A program made the position numbers and the translations under genes. From positions 673,150 to 737,149 of the forward strand of contig NZ_SHMH01000001.1 of NCBI RefSeq assembly GCF_004283755.1: DNA of 64,000 bases, given 5' to 3'. This DNA is from Pseudoxanthomonas winnipegensis (lineage in GTDB: Bacteria > Pseudomonadota > Gammaproteobacteria > Xanthomonadales > Xanthomonadaceae). Positions within the stretch are counted from its first letter, which is position 1. The number at the start of each line of letters is the position of its first letter. The notes under the pieces are model-generated. The model was given only the letters and a program-made list of their open reading frames with translations. It made no database searches and had not been told where the DNA came from. Shown here piece by piece: positions 1-8,530 of the stretch.

Positions 1-114
1 CGCAACGACCTGGCGAGCGGCGCCTGCATCCGTGTCACGCCGCAGACGTTCACACCTATAGGTCATCTGCACGCACTGGCAGAAGCAATCGATACGGTGG
101 CGCGCGCCACATGA
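1..114 (+). CDS. Aminotransferase class V-like protein, C-terminal end (partial)
   Basis: The reading frame enters from the left edge and stops at the TGA at 112-114, leaving 37 residues. The tail (IRVTPQTFTPIGHLHALAEAI) has the pattern of the last strand and helix of fold-type I PLP enzymes of aminotransferase class V (cysteine desulfurase/epimerase-like): a Ile/Leu-Arg-Val-Ser/Thr-Pro strand, then a helix ending in Ala-Leu. The lysine-bearing part lies outside the window, so the substrate cannot be told. The assignment rests on a short motif only. Confidence 0.5.
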   Translation, partial: RNDLASGACIRVTPQTFTPIGHLHALAEAIDTVARAT

Positions 115-124
115 TCCCTGGCGC

Positions 125-144
125 CGACGCCATGTGCGGCGTCG
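125..144. terminator. Possible bidirectional hairpin between convergent genes
   Basis: CGACGCC (125-131) pairs with GGCGTCG (138-144) around a 6-base loop, just after the partial aminotransferase and before the 3' end of mesD on the other strand. There is no U-tract, so its action as a terminator is inferred from position only. Confidence 0.3.
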
Positions 145-292
145 TGCGCAAGCGCATGGATGGCCTGCAGCCCAGAGTTTCTATCTGCTTGCACGCCAGC
201 GCCGCTCGCAGGTCGGACGGCGCCGGACCTGTCGCGGCACCGTATTGGCCTGACCACGGCACGTCATGCGGCAAGCGTGACCGGGCGCTCCC

Positions 293-1321
293 TCAGGCCG
301 ACAGCTCCCTGCGGACGATGTCCGCACCCGCACTAAGCGCCCTCAGTTTCCCGTTCGCCACCTCACGCGGGAGCGGGGCCATGCCACAGTTGGTGCACGG
401 GTAAAGCTTGTCCGCATCGACAAACTGCAGTGCCTTGCGCAAGGTTTGCGCCACTTCCTCAGGCGTCTCCACCTTGCTGCTTGCCACGTCGATCGCGCCG
501 ACCATCACCTTCTTTCCGCGCACAAGTTCGACCAGGTCGATCGGCACGTGGGAGTTGTGGCATTCCAGCGAGATGAGATCGATCCCGGACTGTGCCAGCT
601 TGGGAAACGACTCCTCGTATTGGCGCCACTCCGAGCCCAGCGTCTGCTTCCAGTCGGTGTTGGCCTTGATACCGTAGCCATAGCAGATGTGCACGGCGGT
701 CTCGCACTTGAGCCCTTCGATCGCGCGTTCCAGCGTGGCCACGCCCCAGTCGTTGACCTCGTCGAAGAACACATTGAAGGCCGGCTCGTCGAACTGGATG
801 ATGTCCACGCCGGCCGCTTCCAGCTCGCGGGCCTCCTGGTTGAGGATCTTGGCGAATTCCCAGGCCAGCTTCTCCCGGCTCTTGTAGTGGGCGTCGTAGA
901 GCGTGTCGATCATCGTCATCGGTCCCGGCAACGCCCACTTGATCGGCTGCGCGGTCTGTTCGCGCAGGAACCTGGCGTCATCCACGAATACGGACTTCGG
1001 CCGGCTCACCGCGCCGACCACGGTCGGCACGCTGGCGTCATAGCGGTCGCGGATCCTGACCGTCTCGCGCTTCTCGAAATCGACGCCGTCGAGGTGTTCG
1101 ATGAAGGTGGTGACGAAGTGCTGGCGGGTCTGCTCGCCGTCGCTGACGATGTCGATGCCGGCGTGCTGCTGCTCCTGCAGCGACAGGCGCAGGGCGTCCT
1201 TCTTGCCTTCGATCAGGGCTTCGCCTTCCAGTTTCCAAGGCGACCAGAGCTTCTCTGGCTGCGCCAGCCAGGAGGGTTTGGGGAGGCTGCCAGCGGTCGA
1301 GGTGGGAAGGAGCTTATTCAT
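293..1321 (-). CDS. mesD: Methionine synthase, MesD type (MetE catalytic-core homologue)
   Basis: A 342-residue homologue of only the C-terminal catalytic half of cobalamin-independent methionine synthase (MetE is about 750 residues), so it lacks the N-terminal half used with polyglutamyl-folate. The expected zinc ligands are visible: H211-x-C213, E253 (SLEC) and C312 (TNCG), plus the D-E-P of the active site at 178-180. The short form beside a MesX homologue matches MesD, a folate-independent methionine synthase known from aerobic bacteria that needs oxygen and MesX. The start at 1321 is the first ATG that gives the family N-terminus (MNKLLPTSTAGS); it lies 25 bp after mesX, so the two are co-transcribed. 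The methyl donor is not known for the family. Confidence 0.88.
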   Translation of the reverse strand: MNKLLPTSTAGSLPKPSWLAQPEKLWSPWKLEGEALIEGKKDALRLSLQEQQHAGIDIVSDGEQTRQHFVTTFIEHLDGVDFEKRETVRIRDRYDASVPTVVGAVSRPKSVFVDDARFLREQTAQPIKWALPGPMTMIDTLYDAHYKSREKLAWEFAKILNQEARELEAAGVDIIQFDEPAFNVFFDEVNDWGVATLERAIEGLKCETAVHICYGYGIKANTDWKQTLGSEWRQYEESFPKLAQSGIDLISLECHNSHVPIDLVELVRGKKVMVGAIDVASSKVETPEEVAQTLRKALQFVDADKLYPCTNCGMAPLPREVANGKLRALSAGADIVRRELSA

Positions 1322-1346
1322 GTTTGATGGGTCTTGTGCGTATTGT

Positions 1347-2330
1347 TCAGAAGGAATGATTGGCGGCCCAACGCTCGAGCGCTTGCTTGTAGGGCTTGAT
1401 GAAGTGTTCTTCGGTGAACCTGCCCTGCTTGACGGCAAGCTGGCTGCGCTCCTCGCGGTCGTAGACGATCTGCGTCGAGGAGTAGTCCAGGTGCTTCAGG
1501 CTGGGCTGATAGATCTGCCCGGCGACGGAGTTGGCGTTGTAGATCTCGGGCCGGTAGATCTTCTGAAAGGTTTCCATGGTGCTGATGGTGCCGATCAGCT
1601 CGAGATTGCTGTAATCGCCGAGCAGGTCGCCGATGAAGTAGAACGCCAGTGGCGCAACGCTGCCGGGCGGCATGAAGTAGCGCACCTTCAGCCCCATCTT
1701 CCCGAAGTAGTGATCGGTCGAGGAAAGCGCATCCTGCGCGTATTCCACGCCCAGGACCGGATGCCGGTTATTGGTGCGGTGGTAGGTCTTGCTGCTGGAC
1801 GCGCTGATGCAGATGACCGGCGACTTGCTGAAGCGGGCCTTGTAGGCCTCGGAGTTCAGGAAGTGCTGGAACAGCTTGCCATGCAGGCTGCCGAAATCGT
1901 CCGGGAAGCTGAAAGTGTGCTTGTCCTGGTTGTACGCCGGCAGCAGCACGCTGAAGTCGTAATCGCGCACATAGGAAGAAAAGTTGTTGCCCGGGATGCC
2001 TTGGATGCGTGCGCCGGCGAGCTTGTCGATGATCTGCGTCTCGAGGATCTCGATCAGCGGAAACGCCTTGTCCTTTTCGTTGGCATTCAAGTTCATCTCG
2101 ACTGAGATGATCTCCAGTGCCACCGAGTAGCGATCCCCCTTGGGATTGTCCCAATGCGCCAGCGCATTGAAACGGTTGTCGATCATCTTCAGCGTGTTGC
2201 GCAGGTTCTGCCGACGGCTCGCGCCCCTGGCCAGGTTGGCGAAGTTGGTGGTGATGCGCGTGCTGTCAGAGGGTTGATAGTCCTCGTCAAAGCTGAGGCT
2301 CTTGATGCTGAAGGTGAAATCGTCGTTCAT
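1347..2330 (-). CDS. mesX: MesX, DUF1852 partner of MesD methionine synthase
   Basis: A 327-residue protein of the DUF1852 family, known as MesX and required with MesD for methionine synthesis in aerobic bacteria. It has no signal peptide or membrane segment, so it is cytoplasmic. No textbook cofactor motif can be pointed to. The start at 2330 (MNDDFTFSIKSL) gives the typical family N-terminus; an in-frame extension upstream to 2441 looks unlike the family. It is directly upstream of mesD (25 bp) and 161 bp downstream of a flavin reductase gene on the same strand. What MesX does chemically is unknown; the oxygen requirement and the flavin reductase next door suggest a redox or oxygen-linked step (inference). 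Confidence 0.87.
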   Translation of the reverse strand: MNDDFTFSIKSLSFDEDYQPSDSTRITTNFANLARGASRRQNLRNTLKMIDNRFNALAHWDNPKGDRYSVALEIISVEMNLNANEKDKAFPLIEILETQIIDKLAGARIQGIPGNNFSSYVRDYDFSVLLPAYNQDKHTFSFPDDFGSLHGKLFQHFLNSEAYKARFSKSPVICISASSSKTYHRTNNRHPVLGVEYAQDALSSTDHYFGKMGLKVRYFMPPGSVAPLAFYFIGDLLGDYSNLELIGTISTMETFQKIYRPEIYNANSVAGQIYQPSLKHLDYSSTQIVYDREERSQLAVKQGRFTEEHFIKPYKQALERWAANHSF

Positions 2331-2440
2331 GGGGCGATGCTCTGGGTATTGAAGATCGGGAAGCGCGCCTGGCGCATCCTCAAGCCTTTCGTGGGTTGCC
2401 AGGCCGCAGACCGCCTCAGCGATACGCGTGCCCGCTGGCA

Positions 2441-2466
2441 CCCGCCAGGTCGAGGGACGTGGCGGG
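2441..2466 (-). other. Hairpin between flavin reductase gene and mesX
   Basis: CCCGCCA (2441-2447) and TGGCGGG (2460-2466) form a 7-bp stem with a 12-base loop in the 161-bp gap of the transcript. There is no U-tract. It could stabilise a processed end or lower read-through into mesX; neither is shown. Confidence 0.25.
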
Positions 2467-2491
2467 CCGGGTGTTCGTAGTGCGCCTGTCC

Positions 2492-3085
2492 TCAGGCTGC
2501 AACGACATCCTCGGTGGCCATGACGGTCCGGCGGCGCGGCAACGCAAGCAGCGGCAGCGCACGCTGCACGGCCAGCTGCGCACGCTGGAGCAAGGCCTCG
2601 CTGTGCAGACGCTGGTCCAGGAAATCCTTGTCGGTCGCGTAGACGCCCAGTGGCAGGGTCCGCGTCTGGAAGAAGCTGAAGAGCGGCCGTAGCTGGTGAT
2701 CGATCATCAGCGCGTGGCGCTCGCTGCCGCCGGTCGCGCCGAGGAAAACCGGCGTATCGATCAACGCATCCTGGTGGACGAAGTCGAAGAAGTGCTTGAA
2801 CAGTCCGGTGTAGGAGCCGCGATACACCGGTGTGGTCACCACCAGCACGTCCGCCTGCTCAACCGCTGCCAGATCGGCCTCGACCGCGTCAGGCAGTTGC
2901 GAGCGCCAGGTGCATCCCGCGAACTGGGGCGCGAGCTGTCCAAGTGCGACCAGCCGCTGCCGGCAGGGAATCTGGTCGGCGATCAGGTCCATCAGGTGCT
3001 CAGCCAGCGCCGTGGACTTGGACGGATGCTGCTGTCCGCCAGAGACCGCGACGACATGAAGGGGATGAGGGATTTCTGCGTTCAT
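2492..3085 (-). CDS. NAD(P)H-dependent FMN reductase (SsuE/MsuE family)
   Basis: A 197-residue flavodoxin-fold protein. The N-terminal strand-loop (VVAVSGGQQHPSKST) is the FMN phosphate-binding loop; ADVLVVTTPVYRGSYTGLFK and GATGGSERHALMIDHQLRPL are typical of SsuE/MsuE flavin reductases that hand FMNH2 to a separate oxygen-using partner. The start at 3085 gives the usual family N-terminus and length. It is first in a minus-strand unit with mesX and mesD, divergent from a LysR gene. No alkanesulfonate monooxygenase gene is present here, so its likely partner is the MesX/MesD pair (inference), though a role in sulfur scavenging elsewhere in the genome is possible. Confidence 0.82.
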   Translation of the reverse strand: MNAEIPHPLHVVAVSGGQQHPSKSTALAEHLMDLIADQIPCRQRLVALGQLAPQFAGCTWRSQLPDAVEADLAAVEQADVLVVTTPVYRGSYTGLFKHFFDFVHQDALIDTPVFLGATGGSERHALMIDHQLRPLFSFFQTRTLPLGVYATDKDFLDQRLHSEALLQRAQLAVQRALPLLALPRRRTVMATEDVVAA

Positions 3086-3223
3086 GGGGGAGAGATCTGC
3101 AGCGGTTCGGGCGGCGTTGGAATTCCGCCGGCAAAGGCTTGTCGCGGGTGACGATGGCGGCACTCCAGCCCGAGCAAGTGCTTGAAATGGGGGGAGCGCT
3201 TCGATGCTAGAGCGGCTGTCATA

Positions 3224-3258
3224 TGAAGTAAAATGGTGATAATTCACCGATCCATGAA
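3224..3258. promoter_or_regulatory. Putative LysR/MetR operator in divergent promoter region
   Basis: The 187-bp gap between the flavin reductase and the LysR gene has an AT-rich patch unlike its surroundings. It holds GGTGA-TAAT-TCACC (3235-3248) and several MetR-like half-sites: TGAA at 3224, TTCA at 3243-3246 and TGAA at 3255-3258, the last two as TTCA-N8-TGAA. The known MetR site is TGAA-N5-TTCA, so the match is partial. Position between a LysR gene and its probable targets is the main support. Confidence 0.45.
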
Positions 3259-3272
3259 ATCGAATCATCTGA

Positions 3273-4187
3273 ATGCTTGAGCGCATCCATCTCAGCATCG
3301 TCCAGCAGGTCGAACAGCAGGGCTCCCTGACGGCCGCCGCCGGCGTGCTGAACCTGACCCAGTCCGCCCTGAGCCACAGCATGAAAAAGCTGGAACAGCA
3401 GCTGGGCACCGACGTTTGGCTGCGGGAAGGGCGCAGCCTGCGGCTCACCCAGGCCGGCCAGTACCTGCTGGCGGTGGCGAACCGGGTCCTGCCGCAGCTG
3501 GACCTGGCCGAAGAACGGCTGCGCCAGTTCGCGCAGGGCGAGCGCGGCGCGCTGCGCATCGGCATGGAGTGCCATCCCTGCTACCAATGGCTGCTCAAGA
3601 TCGTCTCGCCCTATCTGGCCGCATGGCCGGACGTCGATGTGGACGTCAAGCAGAAGTTCCAGTTCGGCGGGATCGGCGCGCTGTTCGGTTACGAGATCGA
3701 CTTGCTGGTCACGCCCGACCCGCTGTTCAAGCCAGGGCTGACGTTCGAACCGGTGTTCGATTACGAGCAGGTGCTGGTCGTGGCCAAGGACCACGCGCTG
3801 GCTTCGGCCGCCTATGTGAAGCCGCAGCAGCTGACCCGCGAAGTGCTGATCAGCTATCCGGTGGACATCGAGCGCCTGGACATCTACAGCCAGTTCCTGC
3901 TGCCGGCCGGCGTCACACCGCGGCGGCACAAGGCCATCGAGACCACCGACATCATGATGCAGATGGTGGCCAGCGGCCGTGGCGTAGCGGCGATGCCGCG
4001 CTGGCTGGTCGAGGAATACGCGATCAGGATGAATGTGGTGCCGGTGCGCCTGGGCGCGCGCGGCATTCCCAAGCAGATCTATCTCGGTGCGCGCGAGGCG
4101 GACACCGGCGTGGATTATCTGCGGGCCTTCATCGAGCTGGCCCGCCAGCCTGCCACGGCCGTCGCCGCAACACGAGGCGCCACCTGA
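3273..4187 (+). CDS. LysR-family regulator, MetR-like
   Basis: A 304-residue LysR-type regulator. The N-terminal winged HTH (about residues 1-60) contains [20 protein letters not shown], which matches MetR-type recognition helices; the rest is the periplasmic-binding-protein-like effector domain, with ECHPCYQWL near residues 94-102 as in MetR, which senses homocysteine. It is divergent from the flavin reductase-mesX-mesD unit, the classical arrangement of a LysR regulator with its target. Its TGA overlaps the ATG of queH by one base, so queH is probably translated from the same transcript. MetR identity is inferred; CysB-like or other sulfur regulators are less likely by length and motif. Confidence 0.82.
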   Translation: MLERIHLSIVQQVEQQGSLTAAAGVLNLTQSALSHSMKKLEQQLGTDVWLREGRSLRLTQAGQYLLAVANRVLPQLDLAEERLRQFAQGERGALRIGMECHPCYQWLLKIVSPYLAAWPDVDVDVKQKFQFGGIGALFGYEIDLLVTPDPLFKPGLTFEPVFDYEQVLVVAKDHALASAAYVKPQQLTREVLISYPVDIERLDIYSQFLLPAGVTPRRHKAIETTDIMMQMVASGRGVAAMPRWLVEEYAIRMNVVPVRLGARGIPKQIYLGAREADTGVDYLRAFIELARQPATAVAATRGAT

Positions 4188-4855
4188 TGGACAACACGAC
4201 AGAGCGCACACCGATCCCGCTGCCCGGCGGCCACGACAAGGTCCTGCTGCATTCGTGCTGCGCGCCCTGCTCGGGCGAGGTCATGGAGGCCATGCTGGCC
4301 TCCGGTATCGACTACACCATCTTCTTCTACAACCCCAACATCCATCCGCGCAAGGAATACGAGCTGCGCAAGGATGAGAACATCCGTTTCGCCGAGCGGT
4401 TCGGCATTGCCTTCGTCGATGCCGACTACGACCGCGACAACTGGTTCGAGCGGGCGCGCGGCATGGAAAACGAGCCCGAACGCGGGATTCGCTGCACGAT
4501 GTGTTTCGACATGCGCTTCGAGCGCACCGCGCTGTATGCGCACGAGCATGGCTTCCCGGTGATCACCAGTTCGCTCGGCATCTCCCGCTGGAAGAACATG
4601 CAGCAGATCAATGCCTGCGGCGTGCGCGCGGCGGCCAGATATCCCGACCTGACCTACTGGGAATACAACTGGCGCAAGTGCGGCGGTGCTGCGCGCATGA
4701 TCGAGATCAGCAAACGGGAGCGCTTTTACCAGCAGGAGTACTGCGGCTGCGTCTACTCGCTGCGCGACACCAACAAGCACCGGGTGGAGAGCGGTCGGGC
4801 GCGCATCCAGCTGGGGGTGAAGTTCTACGGCGACGAGGAATCGAAGGACGAGTGA
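4187..4855 (+). CDS. queH: Epoxyqueuosine reductase QueH
   Basis: A 222-residue QueH-family protein, the cobalamin-independent reductase that converts epoxyqueuosine to queuosine in tRNA as the last step of queuosine synthesis. All conserved cysteines are visible: the adjacent pair C24-C25 with C28 (HSCCAPCS), C103-x-x-C106 (RCTMCFD), and C186-x-C188 (EYCGCVYS); in the family these bind an iron-sulfur cluster and a further metal. The start shares one base with the stop of the LysR gene. The link with a methionine regulator is not an obvious functional one, though queuosine maturation and QueA use S-adenosylmethionine. Confidence 0.93.
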   Translation: MDNTTERTPIPLPGGHDKVLLHSCCAPCSGEVMEAMLASGIDYTIFFYNPNIHPRKEYELRKDENIRFAERFGIAFVDADYDRDNWFERARGMENEPERGIRCTMCFDMRFERTALYAHEHGFPVITSSLGISRWKNMQQINACGVRAAARYPDLTYWEYNWRKCGGAARMIEISKRERFYQQEYCGCVYSLRDTNKHRVESGRARIQLGVKFYGDEESKDE

Positions 4856-5096
4856 CCATCGCCTCGGGCACTGGCAGACGCGAGGCGCGGCGGTTCCACC
4901 AGGTGCCGGCTTCGACAGCCCGCCTCAGTGAGCGGTTCATCCACCACGCGCGCGCGGCAAGCATGAAGCATCCGCGGGCTTCGACCGGCCGACCCTAGCC
5001 CATCCCGCATCGGCGTGCCGCAGCGCAGGCCATCTCCTCATCTTGGTCAAGCCATGCGTCCGCATGCCCCGGCTCGATGTTTTTCGTGCGCGCCGG

Positions 5097-6710
5097 TCAG
5101 GCGGCGCGGGAGCGCACCTGGCCCAGCAGCACCTGGCGCAGCCAGGCCACGCCATCGTCGAGCGCTTGGTTGGCGAGCCTGGAGACGGCCAACGCCTCGA
5201 TGAAGCTGTGCGGCGCGCCCGGGTAGACCCGCAGCTGGACCGCGTTGCCCACCGCAAGCAGCGCGCCGGCCATTTGAAGATTCTGCTCGACCAGCACATC
5301 GCACTCGCCCACCTGCACGAACACCGGCGGCAGGCCCTGCAGATCGGCCAGCAGGGGCGCGGCATAGGGCTCGCGCAGGCGGTCGATCCTGTCGATGTAG
5401 TTGTTCCAGAAGAAGTCGGTTTCCTCGCCGCTGAGCATATCGGCCGAGGTTCCGTAACGCTGGCGCGCGGCGGGTGAGCAATGGGGAGAGAAGCCACCGT
5501 AGAGGCTGAGCACGGCCTTGACCACCTCACCGTGCCCGGCATCGCGCAGGCGCAGGACCGCGCCCATCGACAGATTGCCGCCGGCGGAATCGCCGGCCAG
5601 CGCCAGCCGCTCCCCGTCCAGGCCAAGCGTCTGGCCATGGGCGCGCAGCCACAACGCCAGCGCGATCACCTGGTCCAGCGCGGCCGGGTACGGCGCTTCC
5701 GGTGCCAGTGCGTAATCCAGCCCGACCACCGCCATGCCGCTGCGCGCCGCGTACTCGCGCATCACACGGTCGTGCGTGTCCAGGCTGAACATCGCCCAGC
5801 CGCCGCCGTGCAGGTAAATCATGGTCGGCTTGGCAACGCCCGGGGACGGGTCTTGGATGCGCAACCGCAGTGGGCCCGCCTCGGTGTCGATGATCGCATC
5901 GGTCGTCCTGGCGACCTGTGCGCCGCCGGTGCGCCACGGCAGCCGCGACGCCTCGGCGATCTGCCGCTTCTGCGGCCAGTCGAGCACACGTCCGGCGGTG
6001 AGGCGGCGGCCGGTGGCGACCACCTCATCGATGAACAGCTTGATCTCCGGATCGAGGGGCTTGGCGGCCGGCGCGCTGGGCGGCAGCGCTTCGGCCGATC
6101 GTCCCGCGGAGAAGCGCCGCATCCAGGCTGCCAGGTCGTGCTGCCCGGTGATGTCCAGCCCACGCAGGATGTCGGCGAACACCTCGTCGCGTTCGTCCTG
6201 GCCAAGCTTGAAACGGCTGCGCACGGCTAGCACGCGCGCCTCGAAGCCAACCACGCCTTGCGCCAGTTGGTGATAGCGCGGCCCCATCTCTTCCGTGCTC
6301 CAGGCGGCAGGACGCCCGGCCTCCATCTGCTCGACCAGACCGCCGATCAGGCGATCGGCGTCCGCTTTGCTGTCGCGCAACGCGATCTGCACATCGAACA
6401 GCGCCCAGCCGAAATTCCAGGTCGGCGCGCGCGTGCGATCGCCAAACCACGACGGGGACACATAGCCCTGCGGCCCGATCAGCAGCACCGTGGCGCGGCC
6501 ATCGGCGGCGATGGCCGCCAGCTGCGCGTTGTTGCGCGCGAAGTGACCCAGCAGGGTGACCGGTGTGCCGTCTTCGGCGCATACCAGTTGAATCGGCAGT
6601 GGCGTGGCGTGCTGTGCACCAGGCGCTCCGGAAACCACCCAGGCCAGTGGCTGCTGTCGCACCAGCAAGGGCAGGTCATCGGGCCGGCGGGAGGCAAACG
6701 GATCGTTCAT
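5097..6710 (-). CDS. Fusion of PaiB-like FMN-binding domain and HSL-type esterase
   Basis: A 537-residue two-domain protein. Residues about 1-200 match PaiB (FMN-binding split barrel, once called transcriptional regulator), with the motifs GHFARNN (56-62), YVSPSWFG (83-90) and PTWNF (96-100). Residues about 215-537 are an alpha/beta hydrolase of the hormone-sensitive lipase family: the oxyanion motif HGGGW (301-305), the nucleophile Ser375 in GDSAGGN, a late Asp in GECDVLVEQN and the His in GAPHSFIE. PaiB and HSL esterases are normally separate proteins, so the fusion is notable; the frame is open throughout the junction. It lies 21 bp downstream of the amidase on the same strand. Small esters or amides are plausible substrates; the actual one is unknown. 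Confidence 0.85.
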   Translation of the reverse strand: MNDPFASRRPDDLPLLVRQQPLAWVVSGAPGAQHATPLPIQLVCAEDGTPVTLLGHFARNNAQLAAIAADGRATVLLIGPQGYVSPSWFGDRTRAPTWNFGWALFDVQIALRDSKADADRLIGGLVEQMEAGRPAAWSTEEMGPRYHQLAQGVVGFEARVLAVRSRFKLGQDERDEVFADILRGLDITGQHDLAAWMRRFSAGRSAEALPPSAPAAKPLDPEIKLFIDEVVATGRRLTAGRVLDWPQKRQIAEASRLPWRTGGAQVARTTDAIIDTEAGPLRLRIQDPSPGVAKPTMIYLHGGGWAMFSLDTHDRVMREYAARSGMAVVGLDYALAPEAPYPAALDQVIALALWLRAHGQTLGLDGERLALAGDSAGGNLSMGAVLRLRDAGHGEVVKAVLSLYGGFSPHCSPAARQRYGTSADMLSGEETDFFWNNYIDRIDRLREPYAAPLLADLQGLPPVFVQVGECDVLVEQNLQMAGALLAVGNAVQLRVYPGAPHSFIEALAVSRLANQALDDGVAWLRQVLLGQVRSRAA

Positions 6711-6731
6711 GGGATCAAGGGTTCCAGAGCG

Positions 6732-8156
6732 TCAGGAGCCCAGCGCGGCCACGCTGGTGGCAGGCCAGCGCTCGGCCCAGGGCAAGGCGGCTTCGAGTTC
6801 GTAGGCCAGCGCCAGCAGGGTGTCTTCGTGGCCCCGGTCGGCGGCGAACATGCTGCCGACCGGCAAGCCTTCCGCGGTTTGGAACAACGGCAGCGAGATC
6901 GCCGGCGTGCCGGCCATGTTCTGCAGCGGCGTGTAGGCGATCCAATCGAACATGTCCGCCAGCAGGCGCTCGGTCGGCACGTTCGGGCCATAGGTGCCGA
7001 GCAGGGGCGGCGGCGCACGGGTCACCGGCGAGAGGACCACATCGAAGCGCTCGAAGAACGCCGCGAGCAGTCGCGGCAGCTCGGCGAAGTGGCGATACGC
7101 GCGCTCCAGCCGCGAGGTCGGCAGGCGCCATGCGCGCGCCGCCAGGCCGAGCGTCCAAGGTTCCAGCGCATCCTCCAGCCTGCCGCCGCCGATGAGGGCG
7201 CGGGTCGCGTCCACGCAGTCGGCGGCCAGATGCGACCACACGTCCTGGAATGCGTCGAGGACATCGTCGCCGTCGATGGGCCAGGCGACCGTTTCGATCC
7301 GATGGCCGAGCGAGGCGCACAGCGCCGCGCTCCGCGCGATCGCATCGGCGGTCTGCGCATGGGGCGTCTGCCTGCGCAACCCGTGCGGAATCAGCGCGAT
7401 GCGCAGGCGGCGGGAGCCGGCGTTGCGCACCATCGCGCGCTGCGGATCAAGGTGCGCGGCGGCGAAGCCCCAGGCCACATCGCGCACGCTGCGCGCCATC
7501 AGACTGTCGGCCACCAGCAGATCCTCGATCGGATGCCGGCCGCGCACGCGCACCGTGCTGTCGCGACCGGGCTTGAGGCCGACCAGACCACAGCAGGAGG
7601 ACGGCAGACGGATCGATCCGCCGCCATCGCTGCCTTGCGCCAGGGGCACCAGGCCTGCCGCGACGGCAGCCGCGGCACCTCCGCTGGAGCCACCCGGAGA
7701 ATGCGCCAGGGACCAGGGATTGCGCGTGGTCGGGCCGCACAGCGGTTCGGTCGAGGCCAACAGACCGAACTCGGGCATCGCGCTCTTGCCCACCGCGACC
7801 AGGCCCGCGGCCTGTAGACGATCCACGTAGGGCAAGCCACGTTCGACCAGGCGTCGGCTGCGGCTACGCGAGCCGCCGGTGGTCGGCATGCCGGGATAAT
7901 CGAGCGAGTCCTTGGGCAACCAGGGCACGCCGCGCATCGCGGCCTGCGCGGGAAGCGCGGCCAGCTCACGCGTTGCAAGGGCCGGATCGTAATGACTCAA
8001 CGCCTGCAGCGCCGGTTCGAGAGCATCGATCCGCAGCAACGCGGCTTCGACCAGCGCGGCCACGGGCAGCTCGCCACGCCGCACGAGCGCGGCCTGGTCG
8101 TGCGCATCGAGCCGCCCCAGGGCCAGTGCCTCGGCGCGGGACAGGGACAGCGTCAC
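6732..8156 (-). CDS. Amidase signature family hydrolase
   Basis: A 474-residue amidase-signature enzyme with the Ser-cisSer-Lys triad in place: K82 (WLPKDS), S157 in the Gly/Ser-rich motif SPGGSSGGAA, and the nucleophile S181 in GSDGGGSIR. It hydrolyses a carboxamide of unknown identity. The start chosen is GTG at 8156, because it gives the family's usual N-terminus and overlaps the stop of a small upstream reading frame as GTGA; an upstream extension is low-complexity. It is followed 21 bp later by the PaiB/esterase fusion, and faces a divergent ArgE-MFS-TonB group. Together they look like a catabolic or uptake set for one amide or peptide-like compound (inference). Confidence 0.87.
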   Translation of the reverse strand: MTLSLSRAEALALGRLDAHDQAALVRRGELPVAALVEAALLRIDALEPALQALSHYDPALATRELAALPAQAAMRGVPWLPKDSLDYPGMPTTGGSRSRSRRLVERGLPYVDRLQAAGLVAVGKSAMPEFGLLASTEPLCGPTTRNPWSLAHSPGGSSGGAAAAVAAGLVPLAQGSDGGGSIRLPSSCCGLVGLKPGRDSTVRVRGRHPIEDLLVADSLMARSVRDVAWGFAAAHLDPQRAMVRNAGSRRLRIALIPHGLRRQTPHAQTADAIARSAALCASLGHRIETVAWPIDGDDVLDAFQDVWSHLAADCVDATRALIGGGRLEDALEPWTLGLAARAWRLPTSRLERAYRHFAELPRLLAAFFERFDVVLSPVTRAPPPLLGTYGPNVPTERLLADMFDWIAYTPLQNMAGTPAISLPLFQTAEGLPVGSMFAADRGHEDTLLALAYELEAALPWAERWPATSVAALGS

Positions 8157-8320
8157 CGGGCCACCTGCCCGTTCGGCAGCACCCGCTCCGTCGACGGGCT
8201 TGGCGTGCAGCGCACACGGGTGAGGGCCGCGCTCGACTCGGGCAGCGTCGCCTGGTCGTGCCGGTCCAGCGCGGCACGCAATCGGCTTGTTGCTGCGACG
8301 TCTGCCATGGTCTTTGTCAT
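8153..8320 (-). CDS. Small hypothetical protein coupled to amidase
   Basis: A possible 55-residue protein (MTKTMADVAATSRLRAALDR at the start) whose TGA overlaps the GTG of the amidase (GTGA), which is how coupled genes often look. An internal ATG at 8308 is an alternative start. Some amidases of this family have small partner subunits (GatC, AtzG), but no resemblance to them can be claimed. No domain recognised; it may be a chance frame. Confidence 0.3.
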   Translation of the reverse strand: MTKTMADVAATSRLRAALDRHDQATLPESSAALTRVRCTPSPSTERVLPNGQVAR

Positions 8321-8530
8321 CGTGCCTCGGAAGATGCTGGGGCGACATGGGTCTGCCATGCCGGCGGCCATGCTGTGCGTTGCCTGGCCCTCCTGCTTCG
8401 CCGAATGCGCACGCCCACTTCGCCGAATGCACCCGGCAGGCTCCTGCCGCATGACCCTTTCGGTTAAGTCCAAGGCCCGATCGGCCACCCGGGGCCGGCG
8501 AAGTGCGGCTAGGCTGCCGACAGTCATCAC

